A stretch of DNA of 64,000 bases from CPC320 sp002336405 (GCA_949372595.1 CASIAN010000001.1:20642-84641); one strand, 5' to 3'. Counted from the first letter of the stretch, positions 26,568 through 35,609 are shown. Numbers and translations are program-made. The notes: a model not told the origin generated them from the letters alone.

Positions 26568-26643
26568 TGGTGCCGCTTACGTGACTCGAACACGTGACCT
26601 CCGCATTACGAATGCGATGCTCTACCGGCTGAGCTAAAGCGGC
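26568..26643 (-). tRNA. tRNA-Thr (anticodon CGT)
   Basis: On the minus strand a 76-nt cloverleaf begins GCCGCTTTAGCTCAGC. It has the anticodon loop TTCGTAA (CGT, reading ACG), the T arm GTTCGAGTC, a 7-bp acceptor stem (GCCGCTT/AAGCGGC) and an encoded CCA at 26568-26570. The 3' end points toward the integrase fragment, so it is a likely former attachment site. Confidence 0.95.
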
Positions 26644-26774
26644 GCCTGGTAAGTTCAACTATGAAGAGATCTCTGCACCTAATCAACCATCAAAAATACT
26701 TGAGTAAACCTATATCATCCTCGTCCGTTTTGGCCAATTTCAATACTCTGGCTTTATATAGACCGCTGTGACCG

Positions 26775-28286
26775 CTAAATATCTTTATTGGTTTTTGACC
26801 TAGAGATTTCTGCAGCCTCCTGCAAATCTGTTTCTTCCGCCTTGGAGGACGTCTTTAGAGGTTTTGCTTCTGCTGTGTGTACTTGTTCCTCGCTTTGGTC
26901 TTCCAATACGCCAATAATCAACGGCAACATCTCTGATCCAGGCGCTATTGGCTCGCATGATGCTGGGGGTATTTTCCAACTCTGGCTGTCAAAACTGTCA
27001 CAATTAGGACAGACCGCAGACCACTCGGTTTGCAGGCTGTTGCAAGTATCACAAACCCACTGTGGGCCGCGTGACGCCGTAATCGCGCGCGCCAGCCACC
27101 CCTTAATGACGGTATCAGAACTGCCTTCGCCGCGCTCAATTGCGGCCATTATAGTCAGGGATCGTACGTCTGGGGCGTCTTCAGCCAAGGTTCCAAGCGC
27201 ACGTCTTGCGGCTGGAAAATCTTCGGCAGTAATATAAAGTTCGGCCAGAAGTAGGCGGGTTTCGCGGTGGTCGGGATGAAGCTTGACCAGAGCTTGAAAT
27301 CGTTTGATCCGCTGCATAGGTGTTTCGTCGGGAACAATTTGTGCGAAAGCGGCTGCCAAATCAGGATGAGGTTGCGCCTGCCAGGCGGTTTTTAACACCC
27401 GTACCGCGTAGCGTGGCTTGGCTTGGGCAATGTAACCCTGGGCCGTCAACACTGCGGCTGGCACCAAGTCGGGTGACAGGCGATTGGCCTCGACTGCGGC
27501 TGTATGGGCGCCTTGCTGATCGTCGTCTATTGCTTCATAGGCCTCAGACAGTGCCAGAACAGCATCGCGTCGCTTGTGGATGTCGCGCGGTAAGGTTCCG
27601 TGTTTGAGTTTGGCACTCAGCGTTTTGCGAGCACCGGCCCAATCCTCGCTACTAGCCTGTAATTTGAGCAATACATCTTGAGTGTCTTCATGGCTGGGTT
27701 TTAAATCAAATGCGTGTTCGGCCAGTTTCATAGCGGTCTGTGTGTCGCCGTCAGCCAGTTTTTGTTTCATAATACCACGCACCCCGATAAAGCGCGTCGT
27801 GGTATTTTGTACCAATTGTTTATAGACCGCTTCGGCTTTGCGCTTGTCGCCGACCATTTCGGCGGCTTGTGCGGTCAATAAGTTGGTCAGCTCGGGTCGG
27901 CCAAGATACCGTTCGGCTTTTGAGGCTTTGGCCAGAGCCAGACGACCTTCACCCGATGCCAGTGCCATCAGACCCTCAGATAGCGCCTGAAACCCTTTGC
28001 GTTCTCGGTTGCGGTTAAAATACCGTGAAACTGCTGTGTCATCGCCATTGAGAAACCGCAGAACGGCCATCATAAACGACAGAATTTTCAAGGTCAGCCA
28101 GACCAACACCAGTAAAATCATGGTAAGGATAGCCGCCTGTAGTGGTGCGAGCGTAAACTCAAATCCTGAAAACGTGACTTGAAGGCCGCCACTGGCCTCC
28201 ATCAATGCGCCAGCGGCCAGTGTTAACACTGCGATCAAGGCGATAAAAAATATTATTTTAACCAGCGACCAAAGCATTTTAGACAT
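26775..28286 (-). CDS. HemY-like TPR membrane protein with C-terminal zinc ribbon
   Basis: A 503-residue HemY_N-domain protein. Two N-terminal membrane segments (about 8-30 and 45-70) are followed by TPR-type helices. A CxxC pair near residue 415 (CDTCNSLQ...CPNCDSF) forms a zinc ribbon before a variable tail. Bacterial HemY proteins of this type sit in haem-biosynthesis clusters and are thought to assist late steps or scaffold them; the biochemical role is not settled. The TAATG junction couples it to the Mic60-like gene. The operon order hemD-Mic60-HemY is typical of alphaproteobacteria. Confidence 0.82.
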   Translation of the reverse strand: MSKMLWSLVKIIFFIALIAVLTLAAGALMEASGGLQVTFSGFEFTLAPLQAAILTMILLVLVWLTLKILSFMMAVLRFLNGDDTAVSRYFNRNRERKGFQALSEGLMALASGEGRLALAKASKAERYLGRPELTNLLTAQAAEMVGDKRKAEAVYKQLVQNTTTRFIGVRGIMKQKLADGDTQTAMKLAEHAFDLKPSHEDTQDVLLKLQASSEDWAGARKTLSAKLKHGTLPRDIHKRRDAVLALSEAYEAIDDDQQGAHTAAVEANRLSPDLVPAAVLTAQGYIAQAKPRYAVRVLKTAWQAQPHPDLAAAFAQIVPDETPMQRIKRFQALVKLHPDHRETRLLLAELYITAEDFPAARRALGTLAEDAPDVRSLTIMAAIERGEGSSDTVIKGWLARAITASRGPQWVCDTCNSLQTEWSAVCPNCDSFDSQSWKIPPASCEPIAPGSEMLPLIIGVLEDQSEEQVHTAEAKPLKTSSKAEETDLQEAAEISRSKTNKDI

Positions 28287-29569
28287 TAATCCTTTTGCAA
28301 GTGCTGGCTCAATGCCGCCACGGCAAGCTGTGCTGCCTGTCGTAATTCAGCCTGTTCAATCCAACCCGCCATAGAAGTTCGAGCGCTGTCGGGAAGTGCC
28401 GTCAACGCGCTCAGGGCGTTCGATACCTGCCCTGCCTGGATAGCGGCCTCGGCGCGCGACAACACCGCATCCGGATCATTACCCGCGCGTGGTGTTATCG
28501 AGCGCATACCAAGTTGACTGCGCAGAAAATCACCGACCCGGTTCGAACTGCTGGCCTGAGATGTGCTGGTGGTGCGCGCAGCGATCAGCGCTGTACGGGA
28601 TTGTTCAGGGAACGCCCGGGCCAACGCATCCGCGGTTGGCACCCCATAGGGAGCTGCCGCAACCAATGCTGGTGTTAAAAGGGTTTCAAAATCCTGCAGA
28701 CCTGCGATTGCAAAGGCAAAGGGCGCACCGCTTTCCAACGCGCCAATCACTTGTGAAATTGTGCCATCTGTCAGGCTTTGGTGCGTGGCCGATTTGGTCT
28801 CTTGCTGTGTCAGTTCAACCGCCGCACTCAGTTCGGCAATGCCTGCCCTTTGTTCAGCAATCGCGTTGTTTTGTTCTGAAATTTGGGTTTGAACCAGTTT
28901 TAGTGCAGTGGCATAGCGCGTGATCTCGGCATTCGCAGCCGGAGTGATACCCGATTGGCTGGTCAGTTTTTCCTCAAGGGCAGCAACCCGGTCAATTGTC
29001 TCGTTCTGAACACCGAACAATTGCTCTATTTCGACCTGCAAAGCTGCCAGATCGGTTACAATTGTGCGCATGCCGTCAATCTGCGCCTGTAGGTCTTGTA
29101 GGGCTGTGGTGTCATCGTAACTGGCAATAAGCGTGTTTAGTGCCGATATCTCGTCTGATTGTGTGGCAAGGCGCGCCTCAAAATCGGTTGCTATGCGTTC
29201 AAACGGCCAGTTGCCCGAAGAATATTGCGCGCCCCCGAAACTCGCCAGCGCCACGAGCAGGCCAGCAAACATAAAACCAAACAACCCAAAAAACTGTGAC
29301 CGCTGCGCTTGCTGTGGCACAGGTTGACCGGATCCTGAAGACGGCGCTTTAATATCGTCGGGTTTTTCAGCGTTCTTTGATTCTTTAGGGTGCACAGTCT
29401 CTGAAGTGTTGGTGTCCACTTGATCTGCTAACGCTGCGCTCTGGTCTGAAGGTAAGACGCTGGCTTTGATCGCACTTTCGTCTGCAGACGCGGTATCGAC
29501 AGCCTTGTCGCGATCTATTGGACCGGGCTGGCTATTTGGTGTTTTCTTTGTGTTCTTGGAACCTGACAC
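28286..29569 (-). CDS. Mic60/mitofilin-like inner-membrane protein
   Basis: A 427-residue protein. A polar, Ser/Pro-rich cytoplasmic N-terminus (about 1-90) is followed by one membrane span (FFGLFGFMFAGLLVALASFG, about 92-112), a long coiled coil (about 130-270) and a conserved C-terminal mitofilin-like domain (GVPTADALARAFPEQ; AEAAIQAGQVSNALSAL). Alphaproteobacterial Mic60 relatives are known to shape intracytoplasmic membranes and contact the outer membrane. It lies between hemD and the HemY-like gene, the conserved context for bacterial Mic60. It has the architecture rather than strong primary sequence identity. Confidence 0.8.
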   Translation of the reverse strand: MSGSKNTKKTPNSQPGPIDRDKAVDTASADESAIKASVLPSDQSAALADQVDTNTSETVHPKESKNAEKPDDIKAPSSGSGQPVPQQAQRSQFFGLFGFMFAGLLVALASFGGAQYSSGNWPFERIATDFEARLATQSDEISALNTLIASYDDTTALQDLQAQIDGMRTIVTDLAALQVEIEQLFGVQNETIDRVAALEEKLTSQSGITPAANAEITRYATALKLVQTQISEQNNAIAEQRAGIAELSAAVELTQQETKSATHQSLTDGTISQVIGALESGAPFAFAIAGLQDFETLLTPALVAAAPYGVPTADALARAFPEQSRTALIAARTTSTSQASSSNRVGDFLRSQLGMRSITPRAGNDPDAVLSRAEAAIQAGQVSNALSALTALPDSARTSMAGWIEQAELRQAAQLAVAALSQHLQKD

Positions 29570-29598
29570 TGAAAAAACCCCTTCTAATTTCTATTACT

Positions 29599-30351
29599 TT
29601 ACTTTGTAATTGGCGCACGCTCAAGATGCATCAATGTCGCGACCAAGTTATTAAGTGCCTTTTCCATTGCCATCGCTTTGGGTTGCTCTGCCACCACGAG
29701 ATCCGCCATATTTATACCAGACATCTCGGTGGCAACAGCCTTACTCAGTGCGATCACATAAATTGGTGCAGTTCCCCTTGCCCTTATGAATTCGGCTCGA
29801 AACCGCTGGGCGCTGCGCGGTGAAAACAGCGGTACAATAACGGGGTCGCTGCCGACCAATATCTTATGGGCCTGTGCAGTCAGGGGCAGCCCGCGCTGAT
29901 GATAGACAATTGCCTCATCTGTGGCGAGCCCTGCATCTGTCAGGTCTTTGGCCAATGGGCTGCGACTAATATCTCCGCGCGGATGCAAACAGGGAGCTTT
30001 GGGGTTCAAGGACAGCAATGCCTTGGCAAAGTCCTGCACATCCAACCCCAACATCTGTGCTGGAAAACCAACCTCAATAGCGGTCTCGGCGGTGACTTGT
30101 CCCACGGTAAAGCTGGGTAATATGCGGTTTGGTGCAAGCTGTGAAAACGCCCGAACACCGTTGCTGGATGTAAAGATCAGGCTGCGATAGCATGACATAT
30201 CGGGCAATGATCCCTGAAATATAATCTCGAACAGTGGTGAGATACATATCTGCATCGGGCTGGGGTGCCGCCGCGCTGCAAACATGTTTACAAACCCCTG
30301 TGATTGCGCAAGTGGTCGGGTCAAAAGCAAAGCGATGCGCCTGTCTGTCAT
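29599..30351 (-). CDS. hemD: Uroporphyrinogen-III synthase
   Basis: A 250-residue HemD-family protein. It begins RIALLLTRPLAQSQGF and has the two-domain pattern of the family: SLIFTSSNGVRAFSQL near residue 60 and VPLFSPRSAQRFRAEF near residue 175. It converts hydroxymethylbilane to uroporphyrinogen III with inversion of ring D. HemD sequences diverge strongly; the motifs and the Mic60/HemY neighbours support the call. It is divergent from tsaD with a short shared promoter gap. Confidence 0.83.
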   Translation of the reverse strand: MTDRRIALLLTRPLAQSQGFVNMFAARRHPSPMQICISPLFEIIFQGSLPDMSCYRSLIFTSSNGVRAFSQLAPNRILPSFTVGQVTAETAIEVGFPAQMLGLDVQDFAKALLSLNPKAPCLHPRGDISRSPLAKDLTDAGLATDEAIVYHQRGLPLTAQAHKILVGSDPVIVPLFSPRSAQRFRAEFIRARGTAPIYVIALSKAVATEMSGINMADLVVAEQPKAMAMEKALNNLVATLMHLERAPITK

Positions 30352-30423
30352 AATACCGCCGGGATTGTTTGCAACCTAAACAGATGTTACCTGCCCTGAG
30401 TGAGGCACGCAATGGAAACAGCG

Positions 30424-31521
30424 ATGAACCAGACCCTGACAATTTTGGGCTTAGAGAGCAGCTGTGATGACACCGCAGCGGCAGTGGTTCGTCACACGCC
30501 AGGAAATCGGCCAGAAATTTTGGCATCGGTTGTTCATGGCCAATCGGAATTGCATCGGGACTTTGGGGGTGTTGTGCCCGAAATTGCCGCCCGCGCTCAT
30601 GCGGAAAAGCTTGATTTATGCGTCGAAGAGGCCTTGAAACACGCCGCCCTTGATCTGGGCGCAATGGATGCGGTCGCGGTCACCGCCGGGCCGGGTTTGA
30701 TTGGTGGTGTGTTGTCGGGGGTGATGTGTGCCAAAGGGCTTTGTGCGGGATCGGGAAAGCCTCTGATTGGGGTCAACCATCTGGCGGGCCATGCGCTGAC
30801 CCCACGTCTGACCGATGCTTTGGATTATCCCTATCTGATGCTTTTGGTGTCTGGTGGACACTGCCAGTTCCTGTTGGTTGAAGGTGTTGACAGTTTTACC
30901 CGGTTGGGCGGTACGATTGACGATGCCCCAGGCGAGGCGTTTGATAAAACAGCCCGCCTTTTGGGTTTGCCACAGCCCGGTGGTCCGGCAGTTGAAGCCG
31001 AGGCAAAACTTGGCGATCCAGGCCGGTTCCGGTTGCCAAGGCCGCTACTGGACCGGCCGGGGTGCGATCTGTCGTTTTCGGGGCTGAAAACCGCCTTGCG
31101 GCGCAGTCGCGATCAGATCATATCAGAAAATGGCGGCCTGACTGTGATGGATCGCTCCGATCTATGTGCCGGGTTTCAAGCCGCAATCACCGATGTGTTG
31201 GCCGAGAAAACTGACCGTGCGATTGCGGTTTATTTGCAATCGGCCCCGGCAACGCCGGTGTTTGCTGTGGCGGGGGGGGTTGCGGCCAATCATGCAATTC
31301 GGGCTCGGCTTGCGACAGTCTGTGCGGCCAACGGACTGGATTTTACCGCACCGCCGCTGGCGCTTTGTACCGACAATGCGGCGATGATCGCCTATGTTGG
31401 CCTTGAGCGGTTTCGCCTAGGCATGTGCGATGGCATGGACTTATCCGCGCGCCCGCGCTGGCCGCTTGACCGCACCAGCCCCACCTTGCTGGGCAGCGGA
31501 AAAAAAGGTGCAAAAGCGTGA
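30424..31521 (+). CDS. tsaD: tRNA threonylcarbamoyladenosine transferase TsaD
   Basis: A 365-residue Kae1/TsaD protein. The start of the fold is ILGLESSCDDTAAAVV, the metal-binding His pair lies in GVNHLAGHAL, and nucleotide-binding segments are GGTIDDAPGEAFDK, LSFSGLKTAL and AVAGGVAANHAIR. With TsaB, TsaE and TsaC it forms t6A37 on ANN-decoding tRNAs. I choose ATG at 30424 because conserved sequence starts right after it; ATG at 30412 and GTG at 30400 are also in frame. The stop overlaps the gpsA start. Confidence 0.95.
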   Translation: MNQTLTILGLESSCDDTAAAVVRHTPGNRPEILASVVHGQSELHRDFGGVVPEIAARAHAEKLDLCVEEALKHAALDLGAMDAVAVTAGPGLIGGVLSGVMCAKGLCAGSGKPLIGVNHLAGHALTPRLTDALDYPYLMLLVSGGHCQFLLVEGVDSFTRLGGTIDDAPGEAFDKTARLLGLPQPGGPAVEAEAKLGDPGRFRLPRPLLDRPGCDLSFSGLKTALRRSRDQIISENGGLTVMDRSDLCAGFQAAITDVLAEKTDRAIAVYLQSAPATPVFAVAGGVAANHAIRARLATVCAANGLDFTAPPLALCTDNAAMIAYVGLERFRLGMCDGMDLSARPRWPLDRTSPTLLGSGKKGAKA

Positions 31522-32483
31522 GTTTTGGGATTATCGGTGCCGGCGCATTTGGGACGGCATTGGCCGTCTCTTTGAGTGGAAAATACCCTGAAGTGATTCT
31601 CTGGGGGCGCGATAAGGCACATATGCGCAATCTGCAGATGCACCGCGAAAACAGCCGGTACCTGCCCGGTACCGTTCTGCCGGCAGCGTTGAAGCCAACG
31701 GCGGATATCAATCAGGCTGCAGCCCAACAGACATTGCTGCTGGCGATACCGATGCAGACGTTGCGACAGCTGGTGGAGGATCACGCAGGGCTTTTCAAAG
31801 GCAAAACCTTGGTGGCATGTTGCAAGGGGATAGAACAGTCCAGTAATCTGGGTCCGTTGGCAATCGTGCAAGATATTGTTCCAGATTGTCAAAGCGCTTT
31901 GTTGACTGGCCCCAGCTTTGCCCATGATATCGCTTGCGGCTTGCCAACGGCCCTGACGATTGCCTGTGCCGATGATATGGTTGGCCGGCAATTGCAGCAG
32001 CAACTCACAACTTCGAACCTGCGGCTCTATCGCACGACAGACACAATTGGGGCCGAACTGGGCGGTGCGATAAAAAACGTCATTGCCATCGCATGTGGTG
32101 CAGCGATGGGGGCTGGCTTGGGCGACAGTGCCCGTGCGGCGTTGATGACCCGCGGGTATGCCGAAATGCAACGGATGGCCCTGCCACTGGGCGCGCGACC
32201 TGAGACACTTGCCGGCCTGTCAGGGTTTGGCGATCTGACGCTGACCTGCAGCACCCAAGCGTCACGCAATTATCGGTTTGGCGTTGCGCTGGGTCAGGGT
32301 GTTGGTTTTGACCCCAAGATTACTGTCGAGGGGGCTGCCACTGCCCGGGCGACGTTGAGCCGAGCGCGAGATATGCAGATCGAAATGCCAATCACTGCGG
32401 CGGTGGTCGGGTTGTTGGAGGGCGCTATAGATATTTCACAGGCCATGGAAATGCTGTTGTCCCGGCCACTAAAAGAAGAATAA
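31518..32483 (+). CDS. gpsA: Glycerol-3-phosphate dehydrogenase [NAD(P)+]
   Basis: A 321-residue cytosolic GpsA. The dinucleotide fold opens IGAGAFGTALAVSLSG. Catalytic Lys lies in GGAIKNVIAIACG and the substrate-binding segment is GLSGFGDLTLTC. It reduces dihydroxyacetone phosphate to sn-glycerol 3-phosphate for phospholipids. The GTG start overlaps the tsaD TGA (GTGA), showing coupling. The usual family length is about 330. Confidence 0.95.
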   Translation: MSFGIIGAGAFGTALAVSLSGKYPEVILWGRDKAHMRNLQMHRENSRYLPGTVLPAALKPTADINQAAAQQTLLLAIPMQTLRQLVEDHAGLFKGKTLVACCKGIEQSSNLGPLAIVQDIVPDCQSALLTGPSFAHDIACGLPTALTIACADDMVGRQLQQQLTTSNLRLYRTTDTIGAELGGAIKNVIAIACGAAMGAGLGDSARAALMTRGYAEMQRMALPLGARPETLAGLSGFGDLTLTCSTQASRNYRFGVALGQGVGFDPKITVEGAATARATLSRARDMQIEMPITAAVVGLLEGAIDISQAMEMLLSRPLKEE

Positions 32484-32516
32484 ATCCTAAGTCATAAATA
32501 GCAAAGGTTTTATGAG

Positions 32517-32933
32517 ATGCAGTATTGGCTGTTTAAATCCGAGCCAGATACCTGGGGATGGCACAATCAGACCGCCCGAGGCCAAAAGGGCGAAGAATGG
32601 GATGGCGTGCGCAATTACCAGGCACGGAATTTTATGCGCCAGATGGCGTTGGGAGATCAGGGGTTTTTCTACCATTCGCAAAAGCAAAAAGCGATTGTTG
32701 GTATCGTTGAGGTGATTTCGGTCTCACATCCCGACAGCACGAGCGACGATTCGCGCTGGGAGTGTGTGGACATCAAAAGCCTGTCGGCGGTCGACCCGCC
32801 GGTCACGTTGGCGATGATCAAAAAAGATCCACGTTTGGCAACGATGATGCTGGTGAATAATCCGCGATTGTCGGTGCAACCCGTCAGCGCCGAACACTGG
32901 CAGATTATCTGTGATTTGCATCGCGGTGACTGA
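32517..32933 (+). CDS. EVE-domain protein
   Basis: A 138-residue protein made of one EVE domain (YWLFKSEPDTWGW at the start; GVRNYQARNFMRQM; FYHSQKQKAIVGIVEV). EVE domains have a PUA-like fold and bind modified nucleobases in RNA or DNA. The role of these stand-alone bacterial versions is not established. It follows gpsA by 33 bp and is probably in the same transcript. Confidence 0.85.
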   Translation: MQYWLFKSEPDTWGWHNQTARGQKGEEWDGVRNYQARNFMRQMALGDQGFFYHSQKQKAIVGIVEVISVSHPDSTSDDSRWECVDIKSLSAVDPPVTLAMIKKDPRLATMMLVNNPRLSVQPVSAEHWQIICDLHRGD

Positions 32934-33000
32934 GGTTGAAACCAGTGGCTCAGTCGCGTTATCAAACCTACCGATGTATTGGGCCGATGTATTGGAGTAA

Positions 33001-33054
33001 GAAACGCGGCGTTTCGATAAGTATCAGAGGGTTTCAGCCACTGCCGAAACCCTC
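33001..33054. repeat. Two adjacent hairpins after the EVE gene
   Basis: GAAACG-CGG-CGTTTC (33001-33015) and GAGGGTTTC/GAAACCCTC (33027-33035 and 33046-33054) are perfect inverted repeats. The second could end the tsaD-gpsA-EVE transcript, but no T run follows. The rest of 32934-33236 holds no gene that I recognise. Confidence 0.55.
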
Positions 33055-33236
33055 CGTCACCCCACATGCTCCCCAAGCACCTAACGCGTTATCGGAAAAG
33101 TCCCGGCCGTCCTGGCTCGGTTCATAGAACATAGGACATTCAGATGTTTTGGGCAAATGATTAGTATTTAGAATACCTGTCAAATATGATGATCATTAGC
33201 GGTTTAATGCTGCAGTACACTTTCGAAAATGCGCGG

Positions 33237-33258
33237 GCCCCGCCTAAAAAGGCGGGGC
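33237..33258 (-). terminator. Hairpin terminator of ahcY
   Basis: GCCCCGCC-TAAAAA-GGCGGGGC forms an 8-bp GC-only stem ten bases after the ahcY stop. The T stretch lies in the loop rather than after the stem on the minus strand, so termination efficiency is uncertain. Confidence 0.6.
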
Positions 33259-33267
33259 ACTAGAAAC

Positions 33268-34662
33268 TTAATATCGGTAGTGTTCGGGCTTGAACGGCCC
33301 TTCGGTTGTGACACCAATATAATCGGCCTGATCTTTGGCCAGAGTGGTCAATTTGACACCAATTCTATCAAGATGCAGCCGTGCGACTTTCTCATCTAGA
33401 TGCTTGGGCAGGATATACACATCATTTTTATAGGTCTCGGTCTTGGTCCAGAGTTCAATCTGGGCCAGAACCTGATTGGTGAAGGACGCCGACATGACGA
33501 AAGATGGATGACCTGTGGCGTTGCCCAAGTTCAGCAAACGCCCCTCGGACAGCAGAATAATCCGGCTGCCCGACGGCATCTCGATCATATCGACCTGCTC
33601 CTTGATGTTGGTCCATTTGTGATTTTTCAGGTTTGCCACCTGAATTTCATTGTCAAAATGTCCGATATTTCCAACGATCGCCATATCCTTCATTTCACGC
33701 ATATGTTCGATGCGGATAACGTCTTTATTGCCGGTGGTGGTGATAAAGATATCGGCGCTGTCGACGACATCTTCCAAAAGCACAACTTCAAAGCCATCCA
33801 TCGCAGCCTGCAGCGCACAGATCGGGTCAACTTCGGTGACTTTCACCCGTGCGCCTGCGCCGCACAACGAGGCGGCAGACCCCTTGCCAACATCGCCATA
33901 GCCGCAGACAACGGCCACTTTGCCCGCCATCATCGTGTCGGTGGCGCGACGGATGCCGTCGACCAGCGATTCCTTACAGCCATATTTGTTGTCAAACTTG
34001 GATTTGGTCACCGAGTCGTTGACATTGATCGCCGGAAACGGCAGTTGCCCCGACTTGACCAATTCATATAAACGGTGCACCCCGGTTGTGGTTTCTTCTG
34101 ATACGCCTTGAATCATTTCGCGCTGTTTTGTGAACCAACCGGGGCTTGCCGCGATCCGCTTTTTAATCTGCGCAAAGACGGCTTCTTCCTCTTCGGATGT
34201 TGGCACTGCAATCAGATCGGTCTCGCCGTTTTCCACCCGGGCGCCCAGCAGAACATAAAGCGTGGCATCCCCGCCATCATCGAGGATCATGTTTGCGCCG
34301 CCTTGTTCAAACATAAAGGTGCGGTCCTGATAATCCCAATGCTCGACCAGTGACTGGCCTTTGATTGCAAAGACTGGCGTACCGCTTGCTGCGATTGCGG
34401 CCGCTGCGTGGTCTTGGGTTGAAAAGATATTGCAAGATGCCCAGCGCACCTCGGCACCCAATGCGACCAGGGTCTCGATCAGAACGGCGGTTTGGATCGT
34501 CATATGCAATGATCCAGCAATGCGCGCGCCTTTAAGAGGTTTGCTGTCACCATATTCGACCCGCAGCGCCATCAATCCGGGCATTTCGGTTTCGGCAATA
34601 TTTAACTCTTTACGGCCAAATTCGGCCAAATTGATATCTTTTACAATGTAATCACTGCTCAT
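33268..34662 (-). CDS. ahcY: Adenosylhomocysteinase
   Basis: A 464-residue S-adenosylhomocysteine hydrolase. NAD-binding GYGDVGKGSAASL lies near residue 225, substrate-side motifs are ARIAGSLHMTIQTAVL and SCNIFSTQDHAAAAI, and the C-terminus ends in the conserved KPEHYRY. It splits S-adenosylhomocysteine to adenosine and homocysteine and so relieves methyltransferases. It includes the roughly 40-residue insert common in alphaproteobacterial forms. The start has GGAGA upstream. A structured leader precedes it. Confidence 0.96.
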   Translation of the reverse strand: MSSDYIVKDINLAEFGRKELNIAETEMPGLMALRVEYGDSKPLKGARIAGSLHMTIQTAVLIETLVALGAEVRWASCNIFSTQDHAAAAIAASGTPVFAIKGQSLVEHWDYQDRTFMFEQGGANMILDDGGDATLYVLLGARVENGETDLIAVPTSEEEEAVFAQIKKRIAASPGWFTKQREMIQGVSEETTTGVHRLYELVKSGQLPFPAINVNDSVTKSKFDNKYGCKESLVDGIRRATDTMMAGKVAVVCGYGDVGKGSAASLCGAGARVKVTEVDPICALQAAMDGFEVVLLEDVVDSADIFITTTGNKDVIRIEHMREMKDMAIVGNIGHFDNEIQVANLKNHKWTNIKEQVDMIEMPSGSRIILLSEGRLLNLGNATGHPSFVMSASFTNQVLAQIELWTKTETYKNDVYILPKHLDEKVARLHLDRIGVKLTTLAKDQADYIGVTTEGPFKPEHYRY

Positions 34663-34806
34663 TTGAAATCTCCAAGGGGTTCACCGCTGCGGCTAGCACA
34701 AGATAGTCCACAGGACAATGTTGTAAAGCAAAGCAGCCTTTAGCCACATGCATGAATATTCTTAAGGCTGTATTTTTATCATACTGAAAGCACACAGCCA
34801 TGGCAG
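34663..34806 (-). promoter_or_regulatory. ahcY promoter and structured 5' leader
   Basis: On the minus strand CTGCCA (34801-34806) and TATGAT (34778-34783) with 17-base spacing form a plausible promoter, lying partly inside the start of the divergent methyltransferase gene. The predicted transcript begins near a 7-bp perfect stem CAGCCTT/AAGGCTG (34764-34770 with 34734-34740). GTCC-TGT-GGAC follows, then CCGC-A-GCGG just upstream of the ribosome site. A regulatory RNA sensing SAH or SAM is possible. I could not match it to a named riboswitch class. Confidence 0.4.
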
Positions 34807-35609
34807 ATAATCCGGTTCTAAAACGTTGGGAAGAAAATGCCAAAAGTTGGACAGTGCTGGTGCGCGCCGAGTATGACGTATACCGCGATGTTCTCAACAC
34901 GCCCGCTTTTTTGATCTTTTTGCCAGCCATCGTGGGCTTAAAAGGGCTAGATATCGGGTGTGGTGAGGCTGGAAATACCAAAGTGCTGGCCCGAAAAGGC
35001 GCAACGATGTTCGGCATAGACTTTGCGCCCACATTTATACGCCATGCTCGGGAAGCAGAGCAGCATACACCCTTGGATATTGAATTTCATCTCGCCGATT
35101 GCAAAGAATTGCCGTTTGCACAGGCATCTTTTGATTTTGCGGTTGCGTTTATGTCGTTAATGGATGTCGATGATCTGGATCGGGCACTGGACGAAGCTTA
35201 CCGGGTGCTTAAGCCCGGCGGGTTTTTGCAGTTTTCGATTTTGCACCCCTGTTTTACCGCCATTGGCAGCCAGAAAGTATGTGATGAGAACGGCGATCCG
35301 ATCGGTCGCTCATCGGGAAAATATTTCACATCCTGCGCGGGAGAAGAGCAATCTTGGACGTTCGGCGCCGCCCCGGATGATATCAAGGCCCGGCACGCAA
35401 AGTTTATTACCCCGCGCTTTCACCGGCCAATTTCAAGTTGGATTAGCAGCGTGATCGCTGCAGGGTTTGCGTTGGAAGCGATGCAAGAGCCGCGAGCAAC
35501 AGCCGCCGAGGTCGAGGTTTGTTCTGATCTGGCCAACAACCGGATAGTGCCGTTGTTTTTGCACGTCCGCGCCCGTAAAAGCGGTGCGAGGCCCGCGACG
35601 ACCGGGTAA
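34800..35609 (+). CDS. Class I SAM-dependent methyltransferase
   Basis: A 269-residue Rossmann methyltransferase. The SAM-binding motif GLDIGCGEAGNTKVL lies near residue 50, acidic motif II is GIDFAP, and post-motif ADCKELPFAQASFDFAV and AYRVLKPGGFLQFSILHP are typical of UbiE/MenG-like small-molecule methyltransferases. The substrate is unknown. It is divergent from ahcY, which recycles its by-product. The C-terminal 25 bases overlap an upstream extension of the next gene, not its real start. Confidence 0.82.
   Translation: MADNPVLKRWEENAKSWTVLVRAEYDVYRDVLNTPAFLIFLPAIVGLKGLDIGCGEAGNTKVLARKGATMFGIDFAPTFIRHAREAEQHTPLDIEFHLADCKELPFAQASFDFAVAFMSLMDVDDLDRALDEAYRVLKPGGFLQFSILHPCFTAIGSQKVCDENGDPIGRSSGKYFTSCAGEEQSWTFGAAPDDIKARHAKFITPRFHRPISSWISSVIAAGFALEAMQEPRATAAEVEVCSDLANNRIVPLFLHVRARKSGARPATTG

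Noticed and set aside
34663..34799. Named SAH or SAM-II riboswitch
   Set aside because: I could not match conserved nucleotides of either class by eye, so only a structured leader is reported.
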